A stretch of DNA of 45,602 nucleotides from SIG440 sp045591095 (GCA_045591095.1 JAZNSF010000040.1:1-45602); one strand, 5' to 3'. Shown: positions 24,689-33,134, counted from the first letter of the stretch. Translations and numbers: made by a program. Notes: a model not told the origin generated them from the letters alone.

Positions 24689-25669
24689 ATGAACTCAAAT
24701 GTAAGACCCGATACCATGGAACGTATCACAACAAAGGAACTGGCGGATAAGTTTATTGAAGAGAAGATAGCCGAGGTTCGTGCTCAGGTAGGCAACAAAA
24801 AGGTTTTGCTTGCACTTTCGGGCGGGGTTGACAGCTCGGTTGTTGCAGCACTTTTAATCAAAGCAATCGGCAAACAGCTTGTTTGCGTGCACGTAAATCA
24901 CGGCCTTATGCGAAAGGGCGAAAGCGAGCAGGTTATCGAAGTGTTTGGCAAAGAGCTTGACGCAAACCTTATTTATATTGATGCAACAGACAGATTTTTG
25001 GACCTACTTAAAGATGTTTCGGAGCCTGAGAAAAAGAGAAAGATTATCGGCGGCGAATTCATTAAAGTGTTTGATGAAGAAGCTGCAAAGCTTGAGGGCA
25101 TAGATTTTCTTGCACAGGGCACAATTTACCCTGATATCTTAGAGAGCGACGGCGTAAAGGCTCATCACAACGTTGGCGGACTTCCTGAGGATATGGAAAT
25201 GGAGCTTGTTGAGCCTGTTAAGCTTCTTTACAAGGACGAGGTAAGAGTTGTGGGCAGTGCTCTTGGCCTTCCTGACGAGATGGTTTACCGTCAGCCGTTC
25301 CCCGGCCCCGGCCTTGGAGTAAGATGCCTTGGCGCAATTACCCGCGACAGACTCCATGCTCTTCGCGAGGCAGATGCCATTCTCCGCGAGGAATTTGACA
25401 AATGCGGTCTTGCGGGAAAGGTTTGGCAGTATTTTGTTGCTGTTCCTGACTTTAAGAGCGTTGGCGTAAGAAACGACAAGAGATACGAGGGTTGGCCGGC
25501 AATTATCCGCGCGGTTAATACAACCGATGCGATGACAGCTACAATCGAAGAAATCCCCTACGAAGTACTTCACAAAATCACAGCGCGTATAACTGCTGAG
25601 GTTGAAGGAATCAACCGTGTCCTTTTGGACCTTACACCAAAGCCCGTTGGGACAATAGAGTGGGAGTAG
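24689..25669 (+). CDS. guaA: GMP synthase, ATP-pyrophosphatase part only
   Basis: 326 residues. The PP-loop LALSGGVDSSVVA is near residue 43, and the C-terminal dimerisation domain has FPGPGLGVR and ends in the conserved PKPVGTIEWE. Full-length bacterial GuaA is about 510-525 residues with an N-terminal class I glutaminase domain; that domain is absent here and upstream is cysK. The enzyme aminates XMP to GMP. It must use free ammonia or a separate glutaminase subunit, as in archaea. The ATG at 24689 follows AGGAGG and no glutaminase-like sequence lies between it and cysK, so this is not an obvious truncation. Confidence 0.9.
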   Translation: MNSNVRPDTMERITTKELADKFIEEKIAEVRAQVGNKKVLLALSGGVDSSVVAALLIKAIGKQLVCVHVNHGLMRKGESEQVIEVFGKELDANLIYIDATDRFLDLLKDVSEPEKKRKIIGGEFIKVFDEEAAKLEGIDFLAQGTIYPDILESDGVKAHHNVGGLPEDMEMELVEPVKLLYKDEVRVVGSALGLPDEMVYRQPFPGPGLGVRCLGAITRDRLHALREADAILREEFDKCGLAGKVWQYFVAVPDFKSVGVRNDKRYEGWPAIIRAVNTTDAMTATIEEIPYEVLHKITARITAEVEGINRVLLDLTPKPVGTIEWE

Positions 25670-25680
25670 CCATAAACTTA

Positions 25681-25717
25681 AAATCAGCTTGGAGTCTTTG
25701 CTCCAAGCTGATTTTTT
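25681..25717. terminator. Terminator between guaA and the DtxR-type gene
   Basis: AAATCAGCTTGGAG pairs with CTCCAAGCTGATTT around TCTTTG, with a T-run. It overlaps the stop codon of the minus-strand regulator and can serve both directions. Confidence 0.88.
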
Positions 25718-26078
25718 ATTCATACTTTTTGAGGTGTTTTTTCATTGCATCAAAGGTTTCGTCGCTTATGTCATGCTCCATTTTGCAGGCGTCTTCGGCT
25801 GCAGTTTGTTCGCTTACTCCAAGCGAGACCAGCATTCTTGTTAGAATTGTATGCCGCTCAAAGATGCGTTTTGCAGTTTTTTTGCCAAGGTCGGTAAGCT
25901 TGATAAATCCGTCAGGGTCAATCGTGATATATCCGGCAGTTTTCAAAAGACCAACGGCACGGCTTACGCTTGGCTTTGAATAGTTCATATGCTCGGCAAC
26001 GTCGATGGAACGAACTCGGGGACTGTTTTTGCACAAAACATAAATGGATTCAAGATACATTTCTCCGGATTCTTTCAA
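25716..26078 (-). CDS. DtxR/MntR family metal-dependent repressor
   Basis: 120 residues. An N-terminal winged helix (MYLESIYVL, RSIDVAEHMNYSKPSVSRAVGLL) is followed by the metal-binding dimerisation part (LTDLGKKTAKRIFERHTILTRML, EDACKMEHDISDET). It has no SH3-like third domain, as in short MntR-type members. Divergent from feoAB with palindromic DtxR-like operators, it is most likely the iron-sensing repressor of iron import. The start is a TTG at 26078 with GGAGG 8 bases upstream. Confidence 0.88.
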   Translation of the reverse strand: MKESGEMYLESIYVLCKNSPRVRSIDVAEHMNYSKPSVSRAVGLLKTAGYITIDPDGFIKLTDLGKKTAKRIFERHTILTRMLVSLGVSEQTAAEDACKMEHDISDETFDAMKKHLKKYE

Positions 26079-26116
26079 AGCGGTAGCCTCCTTTGCAAAA
26101 TGGATTTAGTTTTTTT

Positions 26117-26145
26117 ATTGTATCATAGTTTCAGAAAAAAATCAA
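26117..26145 (-). promoter_or_regulatory. Promoter of the DtxR-type gene
   Basis: Minus strand TTGATT (26140-26145), 17-base spacer, TACAAT (26117-26122). Confidence 0.65.
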
Positions 26146-26181
26146 GAAAATAGAAAAATGAAAAATTTTCAAAAAAAGGTA

Positions 26182-26209
26182 TTGACAAAATTTGTTTTTA
26201 TGGTATACT
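26182..26209 (+). promoter_or_regulatory. Promoter of the feo operon
   Basis: TTGACA (26182-26187), 16-base spacer, TATACT (26204-26209). The operator palindrome begins at the last base of the -10 box. Confidence 0.85.
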
Positions 26210-26242
26210 GTAATTCAGTTAGCATTTGCTAACTGAATTACA
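26209..26242 (+). promoter_or_regulatory. Operator 1, 34-base palindrome
   Basis: Perfect 16-base arms around a 2-base centre, core TTCAGTTAGCA TT TGCTAACTGAA. The TTAGC/GCTAA core resembles DtxR/IdeR boxes. Overlapping the transcription start of feoA, it should let the iron-bound repressor block the operon. Confidence 0.85.
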
Positions 26243-26264
26243 TAGAAACAGGGATGGTGAGAAT

Positions 26265-26477
26265 ATGAATTTGACAGAGGCAATCGAAGAACAGGAATAC
26301 ATAATTAAGAATATTGAAACCGATGACGAAGAATTAAATGCCTTTTTGTTTTCTCTTGGCTGCTATAGTGGAGAACCCATTACCGTTATTTCGCATGGCA
26401 AGGGCGGATGCACAATCTCTATCAAAGACGGAAGATATAATATTGACAATCAATTGGCAGAGGCAATTTTGATTTAA
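26265..26477 (+). CDS. feoA: FeoA-like protein
   Basis: 70 residues, an SH3-like FeoA domain (FLFSLGCYSGEPITVISHGKGGCTISIKDGRYNID, described by parts: LGCYSGEPI, KGGCTISI, RYNID). FeoA is a small cytosolic partner of the FeoB iron transporter. The ATG at 26265 follows GGATGGTGAG; an earlier in-frame start at 26226 lies inside the operator. FeoB follows after a second copy of the operator. Confidence 0.88.
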   Translation: MNLTEAIEEQEYIIKNIETDDEELNAFLFSLGCYSGEPITVISHGKGGCTISIKDGRYNIDNQLAEAILI

Positions 26478-26513
26478 AATTTGCCCACTTGATATTGTCT
26501 ATTTTTTTTAAAA

Positions 26514-26537
26514 TTCAGTTAGCAGTTGCTAACTGAA
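26514..26537 (+). promoter_or_regulatory. Operator 2 between feoA and feoB
   Basis: TTCAGTTAGCA GT TGCTAACTGAA: 11-base arms identical to those of operator 1 apart from the 2-base centre. It sits 52 bases before feoB. I see no convincing -35/-10 pair for an internal promoter, so it may act as a roadblock or mark a second weak start. Confidence 0.8.
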
Positions 26538-26588
26538 AAAGAGTAAAATAAGTCCTAAAAAGCACCAAAATGTAAGGAGGAATATATC

Positions 26589-28610
26589 ATGAGAATTGCT
26601 TTAACGGGAAACCCGAATTCGGGTAAAACTACAATGTATAATGCTCTTACAGGCCAAAGTGAAAAGGTCGGCAACTGGGCAGGTGTTACCGTTGAGAGGA
26701 AAGAACACCCAATCAAAAAGGCTTACTATAAGGGAGCTGAAGAACTTATCGCCGTGGACCTACCCGGTGCTTATTCGATGTCGCCGTTTACGTCTGAAGA
26801 AAGCATCACAAGCTCATATGTGAAGAAGGAAAACCCTGATGTTATCATCAACATCGTGGACGCTACAAACCTTAGCCGTTCACTTTTCTTTACAACTCAG
26901 CTTTTAGAGCTTGGAGTGCCAGTTGTTGTTGCCCTCAACAAGAGTGATATCAACGAAAAGAAAGATACAAAAATTGATGCCCAAAAACTTAGCGAAAAGC
27001 TTGCGTGTCCTGTAATTGAAACTGTTTCAACCTCTGCAAATGGTCTTGGGACAGTTGTAGAAGCTGCTGTAAAACAGATAGGAACATTGCAGCAGGCTGT
27101 TTATTCACAAGAAAATATTGACCTTACAAGCAAAGATGCAGTTGAAGCTGCTGACCGTAAGCGTTTTGAGTTTGTGAATAGAATTGTAAAAGATGTTGAA
27201 AGTCGTAAGGTTCTTACAAAAAACAAAAATTTCGGTGATAAAATTGATGCCGTAATTACAAACAAATGGCTTGGCATTCCGATTTTTGCGGTTGTGATGT
27301 TCCTAGTATTCCACATTTCACAGTCAGATGGACCGTTAGGACTTGGTATATGGCTTGCAGACACTTTGGTTGCATACTTGGAAACTTTTCAAGGTTGGGT
27401 TGGCGAACTTTTAGCTAACGCAAATCCTCTGCTTTCTGCAATTCTTGTTGATGGTGTAATCGGCGGTGTCGTAGCAGTTGTTGGTTTCTTGCCTCTTGTT
27501 ATGGTAATGTACTTCCTGATTGCACTTTTGGAAGATTGCGGTTATATGTCAAGGGTTGCAGTTGTTCTTGATCCTATCTTCAAAAAGGTAGGTCTTTCGG
27601 GTAAATCGGTAATTCCTTTTGTTATTACAGTAGGTTGTGCGGTTCCCGGCATTATGGCAAGTCGTACAATCAAAAACGAACGTGAAAGAAGAGCAACGGC
27701 GATGCTTGCCCCGTTTATGCCTTGCGGTGCTAAAATTCCTGTAATTGCTCTTTTTGCAGGTGCTTTCTTTGATGATGCTCCTTGGGTTAGTACGCTGATG
27801 TATCTTTCGGGTATTGTTTTGATTTTCTTGGGGGCTTTGCTTATTAACAAAATCACAGGCTATAAAGCAAGAAAATCTTTCTTTATCATTGAATTACCGG
27901 AATACAAAGTGCCTTCACTTTGGGGTGCTTTCAAATCAATGTGCAGTCGTGGCTGGGCATACATAGTTAAGGCAGCTACAATTATCCTGCTTTGCAATAT
28001 GGCGGTACAGATTATGCAAGTTTTCACTTGGAGTTTTCAGGTTGCAGAAACAGCCGATGCTTCAATCCTTGCGTCTATCGCCGGACCGTTCGCATATCTC
28101 CTTGTTCCTATCGTTGGTGTCCTTTCATGGCAGCTTGCAGCAGCAGCGGTTACAGGCTTTATCGCAAAAGAAAATGTTGTTGGGACGCTTGCGGTTTGCT
28201 TTGTCGGACTTGAAAACATTATTGATACCGAAGAGCTTGCCCTTATGGAAGGCGCAGGTGCAGAAGTTGCAACAGTGTTTGCAATCACAAAGGTTGCAGC
28301 ACTTAGCTATCTGATGTTTAACCTTTATACTCCTCCTTGCTTTGCGGCTATCGGTGCTATGAATGCAGAAATGAAAAGTGCAAAATGGCTTTGGGGCGGA
28401 ATTGGACTTCAGCTTGGAGTAGGATATACTGTTTCGTACTTAGTTTACACAATCGGTACACTTATTACCAATCCTGCATCTCTCAATATAGGTGCGGCTG
28501 CTACAGGACTTGTGATTGTTGTGGCTATTGTGGCAATCGTTGCGAGTCTTATAAACAAGACAAACAAAAAGCTTAAAGCTGAATATGCTTTGAGCGCTTC
28601 GAAAAACTAA
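26589..28610 (+). CDS. feoB: Ferrous iron transporter FeoB
   Basis: 673 residues. The N-terminal G domain has GNPNSGKT (7-14), DLPGAYS and NKSD; a helical GDI-like part follows; the membrane part has two Gate/nucleoside-recognition domains (GCAVPGIMASRT and PFMPCGAKIPV, then a second half with VVGTLAV and LYTPPCFAAIG). FeoB imports Fe2+ powered by nucleotide hydrolysis. The ATG at 26589 follows AAGGAGG. It is under the DtxR-type operators, and a FeoB-associated small protein follows. Confidence 0.97.
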   Translation: MRIALTGNPNSGKTTMYNALTGQSEKVGNWAGVTVERKEHPIKKAYYKGAEELIAVDLPGAYSMSPFTSEESITSSYVKKENPDVIINIVDATNLSRSLFFTTQLLELGVPVVVALNKSDINEKKDTKIDAQKLSEKLACPVIETVSTSANGLGTVVEAAVKQIGTLQQAVYSQENIDLTSKDAVEAADRKRFEFVNRIVKDVESRKVLTKNKNFGDKIDAVITNKWLGIPIFAVVMFLVFHISQSDGPLGLGIWLADTLVAYLETFQGWVGELLANANPLLSAILVDGVIGGVVAVVGFLPLVMVMYFLIALLEDCGYMSRVAVVLDPIFKKVGLSGKSVIPFVITVGCAVPGIMASRTIKNERERRATAMLAPFMPCGAKIPVIALFAGAFFDDAPWVSTLMYLSGIVLIFLGALLINKITGYKARKSFFIIELPEYKVPSLWGAFKSMCSRGWAYIVKAATIILLCNMAVQIMQVFTWSFQVAETADASILASIAGPFAYLLVPIVGVLSWQLAAAAVTGFIAKENVVGTLAVCFVGLENIIDTEELALMEGAGAEVATVFAITKVAALSYLMFNLYTPPCFAAIGAMNAEMKSAKWLWGGIGLQLGVGYTVSYLVYTIGTLITNPASLNIGAAATGLVIVVAIVAIVASLINKTNKKLKAEYALSASKN

Positions 28611-28626
28611 TGAATAGAGTGATTTT

Positions 28627-28776
28627 ATGACAGATATAATTTTAATTGTAATTCTTCTCGTTATAGTCGCCAGCATAGGCTTGTATTTATATAAGGCAAA
28701 AAAACGTGGAGAAAAATGTATAGGCTGTCCTTATGCAAAAGAGTGCAGTCAAAAACATTGTGGCATAAACCACTAA
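28627..28776 (+). CDS. FeoB-associated Cys-rich membrane protein
   Basis: 49 residues, easily missed because of its size. One N-terminal transmembrane helix (about 3-22, IILIVILLVIVASIGLYLY) is followed by a basic stretch and a Cys cluster CIGCPYAKEC, then HC. This matches the FeoB-associated Cys-rich membrane protein family, which sits after feoB in many Firmicutes and may bind or hand over iron. It starts 16 bases after feoB with a weak AGAGTG site, so translation is probably coupled. Confidence 0.85.
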   Translation: MTDIILIVILLVIVASIGLYLYKAKKRGEKCIGCPYAKECSQKHCGINH

Positions 28777-28781
28777 CACCC

Positions 28782-28830
28782 AAAATGACTGTCTAAGAGG
28801 AAAAATCCACTTAAACAGTCATTTTTTTGT
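28782..28830 (+). terminator. Terminator of the feo operon
   Basis: AAAATGACTGT pairs with ACAGTCATTTT around an inner TAAG/CTTA pair and loop, followed by a T-run. Confidence 0.82.
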
Positions 28831-28871
28831 GTTTTTCAAGAATTTTTTTTGATTTTTATAAATTTTTCTTT

Positions 28872-28917
28872 TTTTTTCTGTGTTTCTATTGACATTTTTT
28901 CTGTTTTAAGGTATGAT
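28872..28917 (+). promoter_or_regulatory. Promoter of the microcompartment operon, with upstream motif
   Basis: TTGACA (28889-28894), 17-base spacer, TATGAT (28912-28917), 56 bases before the GRE start. Directly upstream, TTTTTTCTGTGTTT (28872-28885) is the exact reverse complement of AAACACAGAAAAAA at 33135-33148 next to the second microcompartment promoter, so it may be a shared regulator site. Confidence 0.8.
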
Positions 28918-28973
28918 GTATACATATAATTAGAACGAATTTGTATTTCCATATAGAAAGAGGAGGAATTACA

Positions 28974-31523
28974 GTGGCTAAATTTTATACAGCTGATATA
29001 CCGGTATCGCCGCGTATTGAAAAATTAAGGGACGCACTGTTTCAGAAAATGCCCGAAATCGAGGCAGACCGTGCGGTTATACTGACCGAAAGTTACAAGG
29101 AGACAGAGGGCCTTCCTATGATTGCGAGACGAGCAAAGGCTTTCCGCGCACTTATGGAAAAGCTTCCTATTACTATTAGGGACAACGAGCTTATTGTAGG
29201 CAGCTCGGCAAAAAGCGCAAGAGGCTGTCAGATGTTCCCTGAGTTCTCGTTTGAATGGATGGAGGACGAGATTGACACGGTTGCAACAAGGTCTGCAGAC
29301 CCATTTTATCTTTCGGACGAAACAAAGGCGACTCTCCGCGAGGTTTATAAGTACTGGAAAGGTAAAACCACAAGTGATTTGGCAACTTCTTATATGAAGG
29401 CCGAGACACTTGATGCAATTGCTCACAATATTTTTACTCCGGGTAACTATTTCTATAACGGTGTAGGGCACGTCAGCGTAAACTATGGCGAAGTCTTGGA
29501 AATCGGTTTTGGCGGTATCATAAAGAAGGCACAAAAAGAGCTTGAAAAACTTGACCTTGCCGAAGCACATGCCAATGAGAAACGTATATTCCTTGAAGCT
29601 TTGATCGAAAGCTACGAAGGTGCGATTACATATGCTAAAAGATATTCTCGCCTCGCTGAAGAAATGGCAGAAAAGTGCCAAGACGCGGTAAGACGTGAAG
29701 AACTTAAGCAAATTGCAAAGAACTGCTCACGCGTTCCCGAAAACGGTGCAGAAAGCTTTTATGAAGCTTGCCAGTCATTCTGGTTTGTTCAGCTTCTTAT
29801 CCAGACCGAATCTAACGGTCACTCAATCTCGCCCGGACGTTTTGACGTTTATATGTATCCTTACTTCAAAAAGGACCTTGATAGGGGCATAATTACCCGT
29901 GAATCCGGTCAGGAACTTGTTGACTGTGTTTGGGTAAAACTAAACGACCTCAACAAATGCCGTGATGCTGCATCTGCTGAGGGTTTTGCAGGATACAGTA
30001 TGTTCCAGAATCTGGTTGTCGGCGGTCAGGATAAAAACGGCGAGGATACAACAAACGATATGTCGTTTATGTGTATCAACGCTTCGATGAACACAAAGCT
30101 TCCTCAGCCCTCGCTTTCGATGCGTGTATGGAACAAAACCCCTCACGAGCTTTTAATCAAAGCGGCAAGACTTACCCGTACAGGCTGCGGTCTTCCTGCT
30201 TATTACAACGACGAAGTTATTATTCCTGCGCTTATAAGCCGTGGTCTTACACTTGAGGATGCAAGACAGTATAACATCATCGGCTGTGTTGAACCCCAAA
30301 AGTCAGGTAAAACAGACGGCTGGCACGATGCTGCATTCTTTAATATGTGTAGACCCTTGGAGCTTGTTTTCTCAAACGGTGTTGACAATGGTAAACAGAT
30401 AAGTATAAAAACCGGCGAAGTTGAAAAGATGACCAGCTTTGATGAGCTTTACGATGCGTACAAGGCTCAGATGGAGTATATGATTTCGCTTATGGCAGAT
30501 GCTGACAATGCAATTGACCTTGCACATATGCAAAGATGTCCGCTTCCGTTCCTTTCGGGTATGATAGAAGATTGTATCGGCAGAGGAAAGAGTGTTCAGG
30601 AGGGTGGCGCAATTTACAACTTTACCGGCCCTCAGGGCTTTGGTATTTCAAACGTTGCGGATGGACTTTATGCAATCAAGCAGCTTGTATTTGACGAAAA
30701 GAAGTTTACTCTTACAGAACTTAAAGCAGCACTTTTGAATAACTTCGGTAAAGACTCAGCAGTAGCTGGCGGAAACGACGCAGCAAAGGCTATAACAGTT
30801 GGCGTTGTAAAGGCACTCGCTGAAAAGGGCGTCAATGTAACTGAAGAACAGATTGCAAACATCTACAAAAATGTAAGTGCTGAAAATGGCGTAGGCACTT
30901 CGGGCGGAAACGGCGGAAGATATCAGGAAATCCTTGGTATGATTGAGGGAACTCCAAAGTTTGGTAACGATATCCCCGAAGTTGATGCATTTGCGAGAGA
31001 TGTAGCTTATACATATACAAAACCGGTTGAAAAATACCGTAACCCAAGAGGTGGTATCTACCAGGCAGGTCTTTATCCTGTGTCGGCAAACGTTCCCCTT
31101 GGTGCACAGACCGGTGCGACTCCCGACGGAAGATACGCATATACTCCTGTTGCTGATGGTGTTTCGCCTGCAGCAGGCAGAGACGTAAACGGTCCTACGG
31201 CTTCCGCTAACTCGGTTGCAAAGCTTGACCACTTTATTGCGTCAAACGGTACGCTCTTCAATATGAAGTTCCATCCGTCAGCGCTTGAGGGAACATCAGG
31301 ACTTGAAAGCTTTGTCGCACTTCTTCGTGGTTACTTTGACCAAAAGGGTATGCACGTACAGTTCAACGTTGTAAGCCGCGAGACACTTCGCGATGCACAG
31401 AAACATCCTGAAAATTACAAAAACCTCATCGTGCGTGTTGCGGGTTACAGTGCGCTCTTTACTACACTTTCAAAGTCACTTCAGGATGATATTATCGAAA
31501 GAACCGAACAAAAAGGAATTTAA
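28974..31523 (+). CDS. Glycyl radical diol dehydratase (B12-independent propanediol dehydratase type)
   Basis: 849 residues. The C-terminal glycyl radical motif RVAGYSALF places the radical Gly at 824. The active-site loop IIGCVEPQ gives the thiyl Cys438 and Glu440. His166 (GVGHVSV), Ser284 (NGHSISPGRF) and Asp452 (GWHDAAFF) line up with His164, Ser282 and Asp447 of clostridial glycerol dehydratase, so a vicinal diol is the likely substrate rather than choline. Compared with my memory of that enzyme there is an extra segment of about 54 residues (about 595-648) with Gly-rich edges and an I-x-x-I-x-x-x-V helix. The GTG at 28974 follows AGGAGG. With the aldolase and Pdu-type enzymes nearby, 1,2-propanediol from fucose or rhamnose is the expected substrate. 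Confidence 0.92.
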   Translation: MAKFYTADIPVSPRIEKLRDALFQKMPEIEADRAVILTESYKETEGLPMIARRAKAFRALMEKLPITIRDNELIVGSSAKSARGCQMFPEFSFEWMEDEIDTVATRSADPFYLSDETKATLREVYKYWKGKTTSDLATSYMKAETLDAIAHNIFTPGNYFYNGVGHVSVNYGEVLEIGFGGIIKKAQKELEKLDLAEAHANEKRIFLEALIESYEGAITYAKRYSRLAEEMAEKCQDAVRREELKQIAKNCSRVPENGAESFYEACQSFWFVQLLIQTESNGHSISPGRFDVYMYPYFKKDLDRGIITRESGQELVDCVWVKLNDLNKCRDAASAEGFAGYSMFQNLVVGGQDKNGEDTTNDMSFMCINASMNTKLPQPSLSMRVWNKTPHELLIKAARLTRTGCGLPAYYNDEVIIPALISRGLTLEDARQYNIIGCVEPQKSGKTDGWHDAAFFNMCRPLELVFSNGVDNGKQISIKTGEVEKMTSFDELYDAYKAQMEYMISLMADADNAIDLAHMQRCPLPFLSGMIEDCIGRGKSVQEGGAIYNFTGPQGFGISNVADGLYAIKQLVFDEKKFTLTELKAALLNNFGKDSAVAGGNDAAKAITVGVVKALAEKGVNVTEEQIANIYKNVSAENGVGTSGGNGGRYQEILGMIEGTPKFGNDIPEVDAFARDVAYTYTKPVEKYRNPRGGIYQAGLYPVSANVPLGAQTGATPDGRYAYTPVADGVSPAAGRDVNGPTASANSVAKLDHFIASNGTLFNMKFHPSALEGTSGLESFVALLRGYFDQKGMHVQFNVVSRETLRDAQKHPENYKNLIVRVAGYSALFTTLSKSLQDDIIERTEQKGI

Positions 31524-31525
31524 TT

Positions 31526-32314
31526 ATGAACAACTATTTGGAAACAAAGGGCAGAATATTCGACGTTCAGCGTTTTTCAGTCCACGATGGCCCGGGTGTC
31601 CGTACAATAATCTTTTTAAAGGGTTGTTTCCTCCGGTGCCGTTGGTGCTGTAACCCCGAGTCACAGCGCTACGAAATCGAGACAATGACCATGAATGGAA
31701 AAGAGAAAGTTGTAGGCAGGGACGTAACGGTTGCAGAGGTTGTGGAAATTTTGGAAAGAGACCGCATTTATTACCGTCGTAGCGGCGGTGGCGTCACTCT
31801 TTCGGGTGGCGAGTGCCTTGCTCAGCCCCAATTTGCGGCAGACCTCCTTCGTGCCTGTCACGACCGCGGAATAAACACCGCTATCGAGACTACAGGCTTT
31901 GCAAGCTTTGACAAGATTGAAAAACTGCTTGAAAACCTGGATATCTGCCTGATGGACATTAAACATATAGACAGTGCCAAACATAAGGAATACACCACCC
32001 AGCCAAACGAGCTTATCTTGGAAAATGCAAGAAAAATTGCAAAAAGCGGTACGAAACTCGTGATTCGTGTTCCGGTTATTCCGGGATTCAACTGCTCTGA
32101 AAATGAGATAAAAGCAATCGCACAGTTTGCATCTACATTGGACAATGTTAAAGAGCTTCACCTTCTTCCTTATCACCGGCTTGGCGAGCCTAAATATGAG
32201 GGCCTTGGTAGAGAGTATCTGATGGGGGATGTGGGAAGTATTCCCAAAGAACATATGGAAAAGCTCAAACAGGTGGTTGAGGCCGAGGGGCTTATGTGCC
32301 ACATAGGAGGATAG
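31526..32314 (+). CDS. Glycyl radical enzyme activating protein (radical SAM)
   Basis: 262 residues. The radical SAM cluster motif is CFLRCRWC (CX3CX2C), preceded by SVHDGPGVRTI; SGGECLAQP binds SAM, and LLPYHRLGEPKY is the typical C-terminal part. It installs the glycyl radical on the dehydratase. After the motif the chain runs straight into VTVAEVVEIL, so the ferredoxin-like insert with two extra iron-sulfur clusters seen in many GRE activases is absent, making it as compact as PflA. It starts 2 bases after the GRE stop, using AAAAGGAA inside it, so coupled translation is likely. Confidence 0.93.
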   Translation: MNNYLETKGRIFDVQRFSVHDGPGVRTIIFLKGCFLRCRWCCNPESQRYEIETMTMNGKEKVVGRDVTVAEVVEILERDRIYYRRSGGGVTLSGGECLAQPQFAADLLRACHDRGINTAIETTGFASFDKIEKLLENLDICLMDIKHIDSAKHKEYTTQPNELILENARKIAKSGTKLVIRVPVIPGFNCSENEIKAIAQFASTLDNVKELHLLPYHRLGEPKYEGLGREYLMGDVGSIPKEHMEKLKQVVEAEGLMCHIGG

Positions 32315-32317
32315 CGA

Positions 32318-32686
32318 ATGGCAAACTTATCAAACTTTGACGACAGAATGAGAATTATTCAGGAGCTTGTTCCGGGCAAACAGATTACCTTAGCTCATAT
32401 AATTGCAAATCCTGACAAGATTCTTTACAAAAAATTGGGACTTGACCCAAACCTTGATGAAAGGTCCTCAATCGGCATTGTTACAATGTCACCGTCCGAG
32501 ACAGCTATTATCGCAGCGGATATAGCAATAAAGGCTTCGGGCGCAGAGATTGGGTTTGTAGACCGTTTCAGTGGCACTTTGATTATGACGGGAACTGTTT
32601 CGGAGGTGGAGGCATCACTTCGTGCGCTTTGTGAATATGCCGAGCACACCTTAGGCTTTACTGTTTGCCCCATAACTAAAACCTGA
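32318..32686 (+). CDS. Microcompartment shell protein, PduU/EutS type
   Basis: 122 residues. A circularly permuted BMC domain: an N-terminal segment (RIIQELVPGKQITLAHIIAN) that forms a beta-barrel cap in PduU/EutS, then SSIGIVTMSPSETAIIAADIAIKAS and GTLIMTGTVSEVEASLRA. These proteins form hexamers in the shell facets. It starts 3 bases after the activase stop with AGGAGG upstream and overlaps the EutP-like gene by 1 base. Confidence 0.92.
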   Translation: MANLSNFDDRMRIIQELVPGKQITLAHIIANPDKILYKKLGLDPNLDERSSIGIVTMSPSETAIIAADIAIKASGAEIGFVDRFSGTLIMTGTVSEVEASLRALCEYAEHTLGFTVCPITKT

Positions 32687-33114
32687 TGCGAAAGCTGATA
32701 TTGGTGGGAAGAAGCGAAAGCGGAAAGACCACCCTTACCCAGGTTTTAAAAGGCGGGAGACCCAAGTATCATAAGACTCAGTACATAAACTACCACGATG
32801 TCATTATTGATACACCCGGGGAGTACGCCGAAAACAAAGAGCTTGCACGGGCTCTTGCACTTTATTCTTACGAGGCAGACGTTGTTGGACTTTTGCTCAG
32901 TGCAACCGAGCAGTATTCGTTATATGCTCCGTGCTGCACAGCCCAGGCAAACCGCGAGGTTATAGGAATTGTTACAAAAATTGACCACGAGGATGCAAGA
33001 CCGGAAAGAGCCGAAAACTGGCTACGCCTTGCAGGGTGCGAAAAGGTGTTTTTGGTATCTGCCTATACTGGCGAAGGTATAGAAGATTTGATTGAACATC
33101 TCAAAAAAGAATAA
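32686..33114 (+). CDS. EutP/PduV family GTPase-like protein
   Basis: 142 residues. A small Ras-like P-loop protein: Walker A GRSESGKTT (8-16), DTPGEY (switch II region), TKID and SAYTGEGIEDL. EutP/PduV proteins are associated with microcompartments; PduV is reported to sit on the outside and affect movement, and EutP has been described as an acetate kinase in some species. That second point matters here because no propionate kinase gene is seen in the locus. The start overlaps the previous stop (TGATG). Confidence 0.85.
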   Translation: MRKLILVGRSESGKTTLTQVLKGGRPKYHKTQYINYHDVIIDTPGEYAENKELARALALYSYEADVVGLLLSATEQYSLYAPCCTAQANREVIGIVTKIDHEDARPERAENWLRLAGCEKVFLVSAYTGEGIEDLIEHLKKE

Positions 33115-33134
33115 AAACCAACAAAAAAACACAA

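Noticed and set aside
28974..31523. Choline trimethylamine-lyase (CutC) identity for the GRE
   Set aside because: His166, Ser284 and Asp452 match the diol-binding residues of glycerol dehydratase, and the locus has a sugar-phosphate aldolase, so a diol is the better substrate.
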